Below are positions 44,572 through 52,638 of a DNA stretch of 64,000 nt, one piece after another. How positions within the stretch are numbered: the stretch's first letter is position 1; each line of letters opens with the position of its first letter. The notes beneath the pieces were generated by a model. That model worked only from the letters and a program-made list of their open reading frames with translations, had not been told where the DNA came from and did no database searches. Source of the DNA: Hymenobacter elongatus (lineage in GTDB: Bacteria; Bacteroidota; Bacteroidia; Cytophagales; Hymenobacteraceae); contig NZ_SRLD01000005.1 of assembly GCF_004745955.1 (NCBI RefSeq), forward strand, positions 1 through 64,000, given 5' to 3'. The position numbers were made by a program, and so were the translations under genes.

Positions 44572-45147
44572 ATGGCACATCAACCTACCTCCCGCCGACC
44601 AATCATTCTGGGGGCCGCCGTGGCTACCGTGGCTACCGGCGTGGCGGCCTATGCCTACATGCGGCGGCAGCTGTATGCGCCGCTGCCCGTTTCGCCCCAC
44701 GTCGATGTGCACCGCTACATGGGCTTGTGGTACGAAATAGCCCGGCTGCCCACCCGCTTCGAGAAAGGCTGTGAGCATGTGACAGCCCGCTACCGGCTGC
44801 TGCCCAACGGCAAAGTGAGCGTGCTGAATACCTGCCACAAAGACGACCTGAACGGCCCGCTGGAAACGGCCCAGGGTACCGCCCGCGTCGTCGATACCGC
44901 TACCAACGCCAAGCTGCGGGTCAGCTTTTTCTGGCCCTTCGAGGGCGACTACTGGATTCTGCACCACGACCCCGAATACCGCTACGCCTTGGTAGGCGAG
45001 CCGAGCCGTAAGAACCTGTGGCTGCTCTGCCGCACGCCCCACCTGGAGCGGCCCGTGCGCGACCGGCTCGTGGGCCTGGCCCATTCGTTGGGTTTTCCGA
45101 CGGAAAACCTGATTTTTACGCCCCAACCCGTTGCCGACAAACCCTAA
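44572..45147 (+). CDS. Membrane-anchored lipocalin (Blc-like)
   Basis: 191 residues: an N-terminal hydrophobic anchor (IILGAAVATVATGVAAYAYM), then a lipocalin fold with YMGLWYEIARLPTRFEKGCEHVTARYRLLPNGKVSVLNTC and FFWPFEGDYWILHHDPEYRYALVGEPSRKNLWLLCR. GLWYEIAR is the first conserved lipocalin region. Blc-type lipocalins handle lysophospholipids or other amphiphiles in membrane stress. Eight bases separate it from bcp downstream, so both are likely co-transcribed as a stress-response pair. Confidence 0.88.
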   Translation: MAHQPTSRRPIILGAAVATVATGVAAYAYMRRQLYAPLPVSPHVDVHRYMGLWYEIARLPTRFEKGCEHVTARYRLLPNGKVSVLNTCHKDDLNGPLETAQGTARVVDTATNAKLRVSFFWPFEGDYWILHHDPEYRYALVGEPSRKNLWLLCRTPHLERPVRDRLVGLAHSLGFPTENLIFTPQPVADKP

Positions 45148-45154
45148 CTCCCCT

Positions 45155-45601
45155 ATGGCCCTCACCGCCGGTACGCCCGCCCCCGATTTCGAAGCCCTCG
45201 ACCAGGATGGCAACCTCATCCGCCTCCAGGACTTGCGCGGAAAAAAAGTCGCGCTCTACTTCTACCCCAAAGACGATACGTCCGGCTGCACGGCGCAGGC
45301 CTGCAACCTGCGCGACCATCAGCAGGAGCTAACCGCCAACAACGTGCAGGTTATCGGCGTGAGCATCGACGATGCAAAGTCGCATCAGAAGTTTGCCCTC
45401 AAGTACGAGCTGCCCTTCCCGCTGCTGGTCGACACCGACAAGAAAATAGTGGAAGCTTACGGCGTGTGGCAGGAAAAATCTATGTACGGCCGCAAGTACA
45501 TGGGCACGATGCGCCACACCTTCCTGATTGACGAGCAGGGCATCATCGAGAAAATCATCGAGAAGGTCGACACCAAGAACCACGCCGCCCAGCTGCTGTA
45601 G
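45155..45601 (+). CDS. bcp: Thiol peroxidase of the Bcp (PrxQ) type
   Basis: A 148-residue thioredoxin-dependent peroxiredoxin. FYPKDDTSGCTAQACNLRD has the peroxidatic cysteine and the resolving cysteine five residues later, as in 2-Cys Bcp/PrxQ; GVSIDDAKSHQKFALKYELPFPLLVDTDKKI and MRHTFLIDEQG complete the fold. It reduces hydroperoxides in the cytosol. ATG 45155 gives the standard N-terminus MALTAGTPAPDF. Confidence 0.94.
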   Translation: MALTAGTPAPDFEALDQDGNLIRLQDLRGKKVALYFYPKDDTSGCTAQACNLRDHQQELTANNVQVIGVSIDDAKSHQKFALKYELPFPLLVDTDKKIVEAYGVWQEKSMYGRKYMGTMRHTFLIDEQGIIEKIIEKVDTKNHAAQLL

Positions 45602-45626
45602 CTTGCTCTGTCATAGCAAGTAGTCG

Positions 45627-45672
45627 CCTGTCATCCTGAGCGGCGCGAAGCAAAGCGAAGGACCTTTCTCAC
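45627..45672. repeat. Solo copy of the GTCATCCTGAGC repeat
   Basis: TGTCATCCTGAGC...AAAGCGAAGGACCTTTCTCACCTA matches the inverted repeats that flank the GIY-YIG gene (48567-48605, 48964-49001), with an extra nine bases in the middle. Confidence 0.65.
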
Positions 45673-45699
45673 CTACCCTACTGCAGCTTCGGCCACTGT

Positions 45700-45738
45700 C
45701 ACAAAGCCCTTTACCGCATGGTGGTAAAGGGCTTTGTG
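45700..45738 (+). terminator. Strong intrinsic terminator of the lipocalin-bcp unit
   Basis: CACAAAGCCCTTTACC and GGTAAAGGGCTTTGTG are perfectly paired. Confidence 0.8.
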
Positions 45739-45853
45739 TTGCTTGTCGCCCGTCATGCAGGACATTCTGCGCCTCAAGCAGAGTGTTAGACAGGGCATTC
45801 GTTTGCCAACAACGTCAGCCCGCGAGATTCCCCGGCCAGCTCGGAATGACATT

Positions 45854-46029
45854 GAAGCTGTTTAGAAAGGCTGCCGAACGTCATGCTTGATCTGGCGTCC
45901 GCTTGTCGAAGCATCTCTACCGCAGTAGTAAACCGGTAGAGATGCTTCGACAAGCGGACGCCAGATGAAGCATGACGTTCTTTTTCGTTTCGCTTTATTC
46001 AGGAATAAGCCTACTTCCTAAACAGCTTC
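45854..46029. mobile_element. 176-bp MITE, GAAGCTGTTTAG-ended
   Basis: Terminal repeats GAAGCTGTTTAG (45854-45865) and CTAAACAGCTTC (46018-46029), flanked by ATT at 45851-45853 and 46030-46032 (target duplication). The interior is a long hairpin containing TTGTCGAAGCATCTCTACCG and, in its outer part, CTTGATCTGGCGTCCG. No coding capacity. Confidence 0.82.
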
Positions 46030-46129
46030 ATTCTTTCTTCTACTTCAACCCCAGCCTTACTCTTACCCAACGGTATCGGCTCCGATAAACTCCCGGCATT
46101 TTCCGGCTGGGTCCCTTCGCCAAGACCGT

Positions 46130-46137
46130 TACCTTTG
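46130..46137 (+). promoter_or_regulatory. Bacteroidota -7 box (TACCTTTG)
   Basis: TAnnTTTG match 26 bases before the transketolase N-subunit start at 46163. Confidence 0.55.
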
Positions 46138-46162
46138 CCCGCTCAACCTCCTTCTTATTTCC

Positions 46163-47050
46163 ATGTCCCAGGAAAATACCCTCACTTCCCCGGTCGCCGC
46201 GCAGCAAAAAAGCGTAGCCGAGCTGAAGCAGATTGCATCCCAGGTGCGCCGCGACATCGTGCGCATGGTGCACGCCGTGAATTCGGGCCACCCCGGCGGC
46301 TCCCTGGGCTGCACCGATTTGCTGGTGTCGCTCTACTTCCGCATCATGAAGCACGACCCCAGCTTCAACATGAACGGCGAAGGCGAAGACCTTTTTTTCT
46401 TGTCCAACGGCCATATTTCCCCGGTTTTCTACTCGGTGCTGGCCCGCTCGGGCTACTTCCCGGTGAGTGAGCTGGCTACTTTCCGCAAGCTCAACTCGCG
46501 GCTGCAGGGCCACCCCGCTACCCACGAGCACCTGCCCGGTATTCGCATTGCCTCCGGCTCGTTGGGCCAGGGCATGAGCGTGGCCATCGGCGCGGCGCAG
46601 GCCAAAAAGCTGAACGGCGACGCCAGCCTCGTGTACGTGCTCATGGGCGACGGCGAGCTGGAGGAAGGCCAGGTGTGGGAAGCAGCCATGTATGCCCCCC
46701 ACCAGAAAGTCGATAACCTGATTGCCATCGTGGACCGCAACGGCCAGCAGATCGACGGTTCCACCGACGAAATCATGAACCTGGGCAGCCTGCGCGCCAA
46801 GTTTGAAGCCTTCGGCTGGCGCGTGCTCGAAACCAACGGCAACGACTTCGACCAGCTCGTGCCGACCCTGGAAGAAGCCGGTAAGCTTAGCGGCCAGGGC
46901 CAGCCCACCATGATTCTGATGGATACCCAAATGGGTTTCGGCGTGGACTACATGATGGGCTCGCACAAATGGCACGGCGTAGCGCCAAACGACGAGCAGT
47001 TGGAGAAGGCGCTCCAGCAGCTGTTGGTAGAGCAGGCCAGCGACTACTAA
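46163..47050 (+). CDS. Transketolase, N-terminal (ThDP-binding) subunit
   Basis: A 295-residue protein. HAVNSGHPGGSLGCTDLLVSLYF, LSNGHISPVFYSVLA, GSLGQGMSVAIGAAQAKKLN, and the thiamine-diphosphate/Mg motif GDGELEEGQVWEAAMYAPHQKVDNLIAIVDRNGQQ are those of transketolase domain 1. In many Bacteroidota transketolase is split in two polypeptides; this is the N-terminal half. It works with the C-subunit at 49052 in the pentose phosphate pathway. In this window the two are 2.0 kb apart, separated by a VWA gene and a GIY-YIG gene. Confidence 0.94.
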   Translation: MSQENTLTSPVAAQQKSVAELKQIASQVRRDIVRMVHAVNSGHPGGSLGCTDLLVSLYFRIMKHDPSFNMNGEGEDLFFLSNGHISPVFYSVLARSGYFPVSELATFRKLNSRLQGHPATHEHLPGIRIASGSLGQGMSVAIGAAQAKKLNGDASLVYVLMGDGELEEGQVWEAAMYAPHQKVDNLIAIVDRNGQQIDGSTDEIMNLGSLRAKFEAFGWRVLETNGNDFDQLVPTLEEAGKLSGQGQPTMILMDTQMGFGVDYMMGSHKWHGVAPNDEQLEKALQQLLVEQASDY

Positions 47051-47152
47051 GGCCTTGCTTGCCGCTGTTTGAAAGCTCCTTTCGCTCTACGCTAACAATC
47101 GTCCGGCTCCTTCCCTCTTCGGGAGAAGGGGCCGGGCGGTGAGGCCTCACGT

Positions 47153-48553
47153 ATGCACCGCTTAGCTGTTCTTCTGTGCTGGTTTCTGGTGCTGGCCGCG
47201 TGGCCTGCTTCGGATAGCCACGCCCAGAACGTGCCGCCGGAGAAGCCCAAGGTTACGCGCATCCTGTTCGTGCTCGACGCCTCGGGCTCGATGCTGGCCC
47301 CGCTGGAAGGCACCCCGCGCTGGACCGTAGCCAAAGATCTGCTGGCCAAGATGGTGGATTCGCTCAATGCCTACCCCAACCTGGAACTGGCCCTGCGCGT
47401 TTACGGCCACCTGCACGACGACGACGAGAACAACTGCGAGGACTCGCGGCTGGAAGTGCCCTTTGCGCCCAAAAACGCCAAGGCTATCAAAGACCGGCTC
47501 AAAACCCTGGAAGCGCGCGGCAACACGCCCATTACTTATTCGCTGCAGCAGTCGGCCAACGACTTCCCCACCGATAAGGCCTCGCGCAACGTGCTGATTC
47601 TGATTACCGACGGGCTAGAGTCGTGCAAAGGCGACCCCTGCGCTGCTTCGGTGGCCTTGCAGCGGCGGCACGTGTTTTTGAAGCCCTTCGTCATTGGCTT
47701 AGGGGCTGAAAAGGACTTTGGCCGCCAACTCGACTGCCTGGGCCAGTATTACAACGCCGCCAGTGCAAAAACCTTTCGCCGGGTGCTCGACAACGTCATT
47801 ACCCAAACCCTGACCAAGACGACCGTCAGCGTGAATCTGACCGATGAGGCCGGCAAAGGCGTGGAAAGCAACGTGAACCTGACCTTCGTCAACAACGTCA
47901 CGGAAACGCCGGAGTACAACTACGTCCATTTCCGCGATGCGCAGGGCAAGTCCGATGTGCTCGACATCGACGCTTTGCAGAGCTACGACTTGGTCATCAA
48001 CACGGTGCCGCCAGTGCGGCAGCAGAACCTGGCCATCCGGCCCGGCAAAGCCAACGTGCTGACGTTCAAAGTTCCGCAGGGTACGCTGGTGCTGCAACCG
48101 CCCAAAATCGCGCCCAATCCTTATGGCACGGTGCAGGCGGTGGTGCGGGCCGCGGGCAGCCCCGCCACGGTAGTCAGCCTACCCTTTGGCACCAGGCAAA
48201 AGCTGCTGGCCGGCACCTACGAGGTGGAGCTGCTCACGCTGCCCCGCACCACGCGCCGCGTCAGCATCCGGCAGGGCCAGGAAACGGCCGTGACCTACGA
48301 CGCGCCCGGCACGCTCAACATCGTGACGGACCTGAAAGGCTACGGCAGCATCTACCGCCTGAACAACGACGAGTCGCAGACCTGGGTGTATACGCTACCC
48401 GAAGGCAGCAGCAAAGTCAACCTGCCGATTCAGCCGGGTGCCTACCGCCTGGTGTTCCGCACCGCCACGGCCACCGGCAGCCAGTTCACCGACGTGCGCA
48501 CCTTCACCATTCGCAGCGGCCAGACCAGCTCGGTGAGCATGTTTGGCAAATGA
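47153..48553 (+). CDS. Secreted VWA-domain protein
   Basis: 466 residues: signal peptide (LAVLLCWFLVLAAWPASDSHAQ), then a von Willebrand A domain with the MIDAS motif FVLDASGSM, the threonine in RGNTPITYSLQQSA, and the aspartate in LILITDGLESCKGD. Residues ~220-466 are several beta-rich modules (VSVNLTDEAGKGVESNVNLTFVNN...). It likely binds a partner in a divalent-metal-dependent way at the cell surface or in the periplasm. It has no evident link to transketolase and appears to be an insertion between the two subunit genes. A small hairpin near 47107-47130 precedes it. Confidence 0.88.
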   Translation: MHRLAVLLCWFLVLAAWPASDSHAQNVPPEKPKVTRILFVLDASGSMLAPLEGTPRWTVAKDLLAKMVDSLNAYPNLELALRVYGHLHDDDENNCEDSRLEVPFAPKNAKAIKDRLKTLEARGNTPITYSLQQSANDFPTDKASRNVLILITDGLESCKGDPCAASVALQRRHVFLKPFVIGLGAEKDFGRQLDCLGQYYNAASAKTFRRVLDNVITQTLTKTTVSVNLTDEAGKGVESNVNLTFVNNVTETPEYNYVHFRDAQGKSDVLDIDALQSYDLVINTVPPVRQQNLAIRPGKANVLTFKVPQGTLVLQPPKIAPNPYGTVQAVVRAAGSPATVVSLPFGTRQKLLAGTYEVELLTLPRTTRRVSIRQGQETAVTYDAPGTLNIVTDLKGYGSIYRLNNDESQTWVYTLPEGSSKVNLPIQPGAYRLVFRTATATGSQFTDVRTFTIRSGQTSSVSMFGK

Positions 48554-48566
48554 TACTTTTTCCTAG

Positions 48567-49001
48567 TCTGTCATCCTGAACTTGCGAAGGACCCTCCTCC
48601 CCTAACCCACCAAACCTGATACCAACGCTCTACATGTTTGCTCACTGCCACTACGTCTACATCGTCACCAACCCGGCCAGGACTTCGGTCTACACCGGCG
48701 TGACAAATGACGTTCGGCGGCGCATCCAGGAGCATTTCGACAACCGGGGCAACCCTGGCACCTTTGCCGGCCGCTATTTTTGCTACAACCTCGTGTACGT
48801 CGAGCCTTTCGAGCATATCGACGGTGCTATTGCCCGCGAGAAGGAAATAAAAGGCTGGATGCGGGTGAAGAAGAATGCGCTGATTGCAGTGAAGAACCCG
48901 CAGTGGCTGGCGCTGAATTACGCGGAGCGGTGAGCTTCTTCGCAGTGAACGGGCTTTGTCACTTAGGTGAGGAAGGTCCTTCGCTTTGCTCAGGATGACA
49001 G
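48567..49001. mobile_element. Inverted-repeat-bounded GIY-YIG unit
   Basis: Imperfect inverted repeats of about 38 bp (48567-48605 with TGTCATCCTGAACTTGCGAA; 48964-49001 ending TGCTCAGGATGACAG) enclose a single gene. A solo copy of the same repeat is at 45627. Unit length is about 435 bp. Calling it mobile is inference. Confidence 0.6.
48634..48933 (+). CDS. Stand-alone GIY-YIG nuclease
   Basis: 99 residues, one domain: HYVYIVTNPARTSVYTGVTNDVRRRIQEHFDN gives the GIY and YIG equivalents (VYI / VYTGVTND), then arginines and FTGKY-like FAGRYFCYNLVYVE, and the catalytic glutamate in AIAREKEIKGW. This is the small YhbQ/UPF0213-type group, often called excinuclease C-like; the physiological substrate is unknown. 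It is bounded by inverted repeats and inserted between two transketolase genes, in the same direction. Basic, no signal peptide. See findings for the possible tie between nuclease and repeat. Confidence 0.9.
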   Translation: MFAHCHYVYIVTNPARTSVYTGVTNDVRRRIQEHFDNRGNPGTFAGRYFCYNLVYVEPFEHIDGAIAREKEIKGWMRVKKNALIAVKNPQWLALNYAER

Positions 49002-49051
49002 GATACATAACGACAACTAACAAGAACACAAACTTTCCCTTCCCATACAGA

Positions 49052-50011
49052 ATGAAAGATTTCCCCTACACCGAATCAAAAGACACCCGCTCCGGCTTTG
49101 GCGTGGCCTTGCACGAGCTGGGCAAAACCAACCCCAACGTGGTAGCCCTCACCGCCGACCTCACCGGCTCGCTCAAGATGGACGCCTTTAAGAAGGACTT
49201 CCCCGAGCGGTTTTTCCAGGTGGGTATTGCCGAGGCCAACATGATGGGCATTGCGGCCGGCCTCACCATCGGCGGCAAGATTCCCTTCACCGGCACCTTC
49301 GCCAACTTCAGCACCGGCCGCGTCTACGACCAGATCCGGCAGAGCATTGCCTACTCGGGCAAGAACGTGAAGATCTGCGCCAGCCACGCCGGCGTGACGC
49401 TGGGCGAAGACGGGGCCACCCACCAGATTCTGGAAGACCTGGGCATGATGAAAATGCTGCCCCACATGACGGTCATCAATCCCTGCGACTTCAACCAGAC
49501 CAAGGCCGCCACCCTGGCCATTGCCGACTACGAAGGCCCCGTGTACCTGCGCTTCGGCCGCCCGGTGGTGCCCAACTTCACCCCCGCCGACCAGAAGTTC
49601 GAAATCGGCAAAGCGGTGCTGCTGAACGAAGGCGCCGACGTGAGCATCTTCGCCACCGGCCACCTGGTCTGGAAAGCCATTCTAGCCGGCCACCTGCTGG
49701 CGGCCAAAGGCATCAACGCCGAAATCATCAACATCCACACCATCAAGCCCCTCGACGCCCAGGCCATCCTGGCTTCGGTGCGCAAGACGGGCTGCGTGGT
49801 CTCGGCGGAGGAGCACCAGATGAACGGCGGCCTCGGCGACAGCATCGCCCAGCTGCTGGCCCGCGAAGAGCCTCTGCCCCTGGAAATGGTGGCCGTGAAC
49901 GACTCCTTCGGCGAAAGTGGCACCCCCGACCAGCTCATGGAAAAATACGGCCTGATGGAAAACGACATCGTAGCCGCCGTCGAGAAAGTGCTGACCCGCA
50001 AGGCGAAGTAG
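49052..50011 (+). CDS. Transketolase, C-terminal subunit
   Basis: A 319-residue protein: SGFGVALHELGKTNPNVVALTADLTGSLKM, FPERFFQVGIAEANMMGIAAGLTIGGKIPFTGTFANF, the pyrimidine-domain motif RIRQSIAYSGKNVKICASHAGVTLGEDGATHQ-like block, then the C-terminal transketolase domain (VSIFATGHLVWKAI..., VVSAEEHQMNGGLGDSIAQL). It supplies the catalytic glutamate side of the ThDP site. ATG 49052 starts in the family position. Its last 38 codons and a nearby upstream segment are duplicated downstream as fragments (52120-52233 and 54208-54270). Confidence 0.94.
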   Translation: MKDFPYTESKDTRSGFGVALHELGKTNPNVVALTADLTGSLKMDAFKKDFPERFFQVGIAEANMMGIAAGLTIGGKIPFTGTFANFSTGRVYDQIRQSIAYSGKNVKICASHAGVTLGEDGATHQILEDLGMMKMLPHMTVINPCDFNQTKAATLAIADYEGPVYLRFGRPVVPNFTPADQKFEIGKAVLLNEGADVSIFATGHLVWKAILAGHLLAAKGINAEIINIHTIKPLDAQAILASVRKTGCVVSAEEHQMNGGLGDSIAQLLAREEPLPLEMVAVNDSFGESGTPDQLMEKYGLMENDIVAAVEKVLTRKAK

Positions 50012-50030
50012 TTTTTAGGCTATTGATGGA

Positions 50031-50066
50031 AACGGCCCCGCCTGCGTTAACGCAAGCGGGGCCGTT
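50031..50066 (+). terminator. Transketolase terminator
   Basis: AACGGCCCCGC pairs with GCGGGGCCGTT with an inner TGCGTTAACGCA palindrome as extra stem. The fragment at 52120 is followed by a related ACGGCCCCG-type stem at 52376. Confidence 0.75.
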
Positions 50067-50198
50067 CTGTGCGTTTTCCTGCCGTCTTCCGGCTCCCCGA
50101 TTAATCTTTGCTATCACCTGGCACCTCGGGCGTGGTGGCGTGCCCGGCCGGTGCAAGCCGGCAGCCTGGCTTCCCGACTATCCCACCACCGGCGGGTC

Positions 50199-52025
50199 TT
50201 ATCCATCCCGGATTTGCTCTAGCGATGCCGCCGTATAGGCATCCACATTACCATCCGGGGCCAGGGTTCTTAAATCAATTTCGTACACGTTTGCGCCCTT
50301 GTCTTCGACGCCGAACATCAGATAAACCGGGGTTGGAACACCCGGCACACGGGTGTTTTTTATGCCAATGAACTCCGGTAAATCCTCATCCTCATCTTTA
50401 TTTTCGTGTAAGTCAGTGACGTAAGAATCCCCGTACAGCAGAGCGGTTGTGGCATATTCGATTATGTTCTCCACCGTGGTTCCCTCTGGCCAGAAGGTAT
50501 TAACCAGCTTGATATCCTCATCAGCGAAGGTGAAATACTCGTACGTGTGCCGGGCCAGGAAGTGAGTGAGATTAGCGGTTGTAGCGTAGGACCAGGTGGC
50601 AAACTCATCCTCTGTTTCCTCATCGAGTGCTTCATCAATGGCCGCATCGGGGGCGCGCATGCCAATGCCGGCCAGGGCAGGAATAGGGGTGTGCTGAAAT
50701 TTATCGGCTCCGGCAGCTCCATCGGCATACTTGTATAGGCCTTTCCGAAAAAAGCGGCCATCCTCGTTATCCAACCATTGCTCCATTTCCGGCGCGTTGA
50801 GCTGCCCGGCATTGTCGTGCGCCACAATGGCGGCTTGCAGCGCCGTATTGGCCTGCGTCCATAAGTCCCCGCTCTCCTCGCTCCCCAGCACTTCTACCGG
50901 GTTATTCTGGATGATATCATTGATGATGACCAGCTGGGCCGAAACGGGGGCGAGTTCTCTTTCTCCCTCCTCTCCCTCAGCCGCTGGCACCGTATCGGGG
51001 TCAAAGCCACTGCCTGGATCATTCAAGGGATTATTGGGGCCGTAGGACAGGTTGAGCGGCATATTTTCCAGCATCTTCGCCCGCAGGCCATTCGACTGTA
51101 CGCGTGTCGCCTGGTTCATGGCTCCGCGGGCCGTCTGCCAGAACGCAACGGCCTCCGCTACGTCATTCTCCTGTGCCAAAGCCAGCGCCCGACTTAGTTT
51201 CTTCATACTATCACGGCTGATAATGTGGTGTAGCGCGGAGCCGTTTGCCCCACCAGGAAAGAAATTTCCGGCGTCAAGCTCGCTTTTCTGCCGCGTAGTC
51301 TCGGCCACGTTCCACACCATTTGGGCAACCACGCTGGCCCGGCCAGCCGGAAGGGGTGCCTGCTGAGCGCGCTGCGCGCCTCCTGATTCCGTCGAAGCCC
51401 CTACCACTGCCGGCCCGGACAGCTTTCGTCCGGCCAGCTGCAAGGCCTTTGCTCCCATCACATCCGCTTCCTGCTCCAGCCCCGCGTCATCATTCACGCT
51501 CACTTTGCCTTTCAGCTGCCGGGTCGGCTGCACCCGCCCTTGCTTCTGCTGCACCACGTGCCAGGCTTCATGCGGCAGGTGCTGCTCCTGCCCGGGGGCC
51601 AGGTGAATGTCGGTACCCTGGGCATAGGCATGGGCCTGCAGCCGGGCCGGCTTGTCGGAGTTGTAATGCACCCGCACATCATCCAGGGAATGGCCGGCCA
51701 GGCTTTCCACGCCCGCTTTCAGCTGATCCGGCAACCCCGTTTGGTTTGCTTTTTTCGGCCCCGGCTGCTCCGTAGCAGCCTTGCCCGCTATGGCTTGCCG
51801 TTGCGCCACTTGGGCTTGGCGAGGAATGGTATCAATGGCCGCTTGCCGGGTCTGCTGCTGCTGCACCCGCGGGCTGTCGTTTATGGCTCCGTGCAGGTGG
51901 CGCTGCGCCGCTGCCTCGGGCCGGTTATCCACGAACGATGGGCTGTGCCGGCTGCCCGGGGCCGTAGCGGCCGGGAGCAAATTCGGTTGCTTGTTTTCCT
52001 GGTTACTCTCGTCATGAGCGTGCAT
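50199..52025 (-). CDS. eCIS-core (DUF4157) protein with a C-terminal candidate effector region
   Basis: 608 residues. An N-terminal Gln/Ala-rich polar region precedes the DUF4157/eCIS-core domain at about 98-165 (LPDQLKAGVESLAGHSLDDVRVHYN..., AQGTDIHLAPGQEQHLPHEAWHVVQQKQG); HEAWH at 152-156 is the metalloprotease-like HExxH. This domain marks proteins linked to extracellular contractile injection systems and related effectors. After ~residue 230 the sequence is variable: LHHIIS near 265-270, and a C-terminal segment with LARHTYEYF and NTFWPEGTTVENI that loosely recalls nuclease toxins. No immunity gene is adjacent, and no eCIS structural genes are in the window. Confidence 0.85.
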   Translation of the reverse strand: MHAHDESNQENKQPNLLPAATAPGSRHSPSFVDNRPEAAAQRHLHGAINDSPRVQQQQTRQAAIDTIPRQAQVAQRQAIAGKAATEQPGPKKANQTGLPDQLKAGVESLAGHSLDDVRVHYNSDKPARLQAHAYAQGTDIHLAPGQEQHLPHEAWHVVQQKQGRVQPTRQLKGKVSVNDDAGLEQEADVMGAKALQLAGRKLSGPAVVGASTESGGAQRAQQAPLPAGRASVVAQMVWNVAETTRQKSELDAGNFFPGGANGSALHHIISRDSMKKLSRALALAQENDVAEAVAFWQTARGAMNQATRVQSNGLRAKMLENMPLNLSYGPNNPLNDPGSGFDPDTVPAAEGEEGERELAPVSAQLVIINDIIQNNPVEVLGSEESGDLWTQANTALQAAIVAHDNAGQLNAPEMEQWLDNEDGRFFRKGLYKYADGAAGADKFQHTPIPALAGIGMRAPDAAIDEALDEETEDEFATWSYATTANLTHFLARHTYEYFTFADEDIKLVNTFWPEGTTVENIIEYATTALLYGDSYVTDLHENKDEDEDLPEFIGIKNTRVPGVPTPVYLMFGVEDKGANVYEIDLRTLAPDGNVDAYTAASLEQIRDG

Positions 52026-52119
52026 ACGGCGGGATGTTAGTCGGCGAGATAGTACCCGCTACTGCCACTTGGTGCTGGACGCAATATCAAAATTCAGGTC
52101 CGACTATCCAATACTCGGC

Positions 52120-52233
52120 AACGACTCCTTCGGCGAAAGCGGCACCCCCGACCAGCTCATGGAAAAATACGGCCTGATGGAAAACGATATCGTAGCCGCC
52201 GTCGAGAAAGTGCTGGCCCGCAAGGCGAAGTAG
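52120..52233 (+). pseudogene. Duplicated 3' end of the transketolase C-subunit gene
   Basis: 114 bases, in frame to a TAG stop, match 49898-50011 with three differences (two synonymous, one Thr to Ala). It encodes NDSFGESGTPDQLMEKYG and onward. There is no start codon or upstream gene body. It stands immediately right of the eCIS-core gene and is followed by a REP-like palindrome and a terminator like that of the intact gene. Confidence 0.93.
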
Positions 52234-52245
52234 GGTAACAGCAAC

Positions 52246-52338
52246 CAGAACGCCATGCTGAGCCTGCCGAAGCATCTCGCGTGCAATGCTATTTAATTAC
52301 CATGGCACGCGAGATGCTTCGGCAAGCTCAGCATGACA
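52246..52338. repeat. REP-like palindrome (GCATCTCGCGTG type)
   Basis: GAACGCCATGCTGAGCCTGC...and the inverted ...GGCAAGCTCAGCATGACAG, with GAAGCATCTCGCGTG / CACGCGAGATGCTTC arms. Same family as 16280-16377. Confidence 0.75.
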
Positions 52339-52375
52339 GACGGTTTTTAGCAAACTTATGTTTGCCCGATGTTCT

Positions 52376-52424
52376 ACACCAAAACGGCCCCGGTTGCGCA
52401 TTGCAGCCGGGGCCGTTTTGGTGT
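52376..52424 (+). terminator. Strong terminator behind the transketolase fragment
   Basis: ACACCAAAACGGCCCCGGT pairs perfectly with the segment at 52406-52424. Its core ACGGCCCCG is shared with the terminator at 50031. Confidence 0.8.
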
Positions 52425-52525
52425 TGGCTAATGCCTGCGGGCTGATGGTCAACCAGTAGCTGTATCGGTTGCGTTAAACCCCAAAATACCCAGAAGTGGG
52501 TATTCAATTGCCGCAGGAAAGAAAG

Positions 52526-52533
52526 TATTTTTG
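52526..52533 (+). promoter_or_regulatory. Bacteroidota -7 box (TATTTTTG)
   Basis: TAnnTTTG match with a TTG at 52507-52509 as possible -33 element. It lies 106 bases before the proposed GTG start at 52639, so the 5' UTR would be long. Confidence 0.5.
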
Positions 52534-52638
52534 AGCGGCGGTTTTGTCCCTGCCCGCTATACTTTATACCCCACCCGTCTCTCTTGCTTCTTCGCACCAG
52601 AACCGGGCTTTTTCTCCCCGCTTTTTTCCGTATTCCCA

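Noticed and set aside
50199-52025. Calling the LHHIIS segment an HNH nuclease
   Set aside because: Only the HH pair is visible; the spaced Asn and His needed for an HNH fold cannot be placed with confidence.
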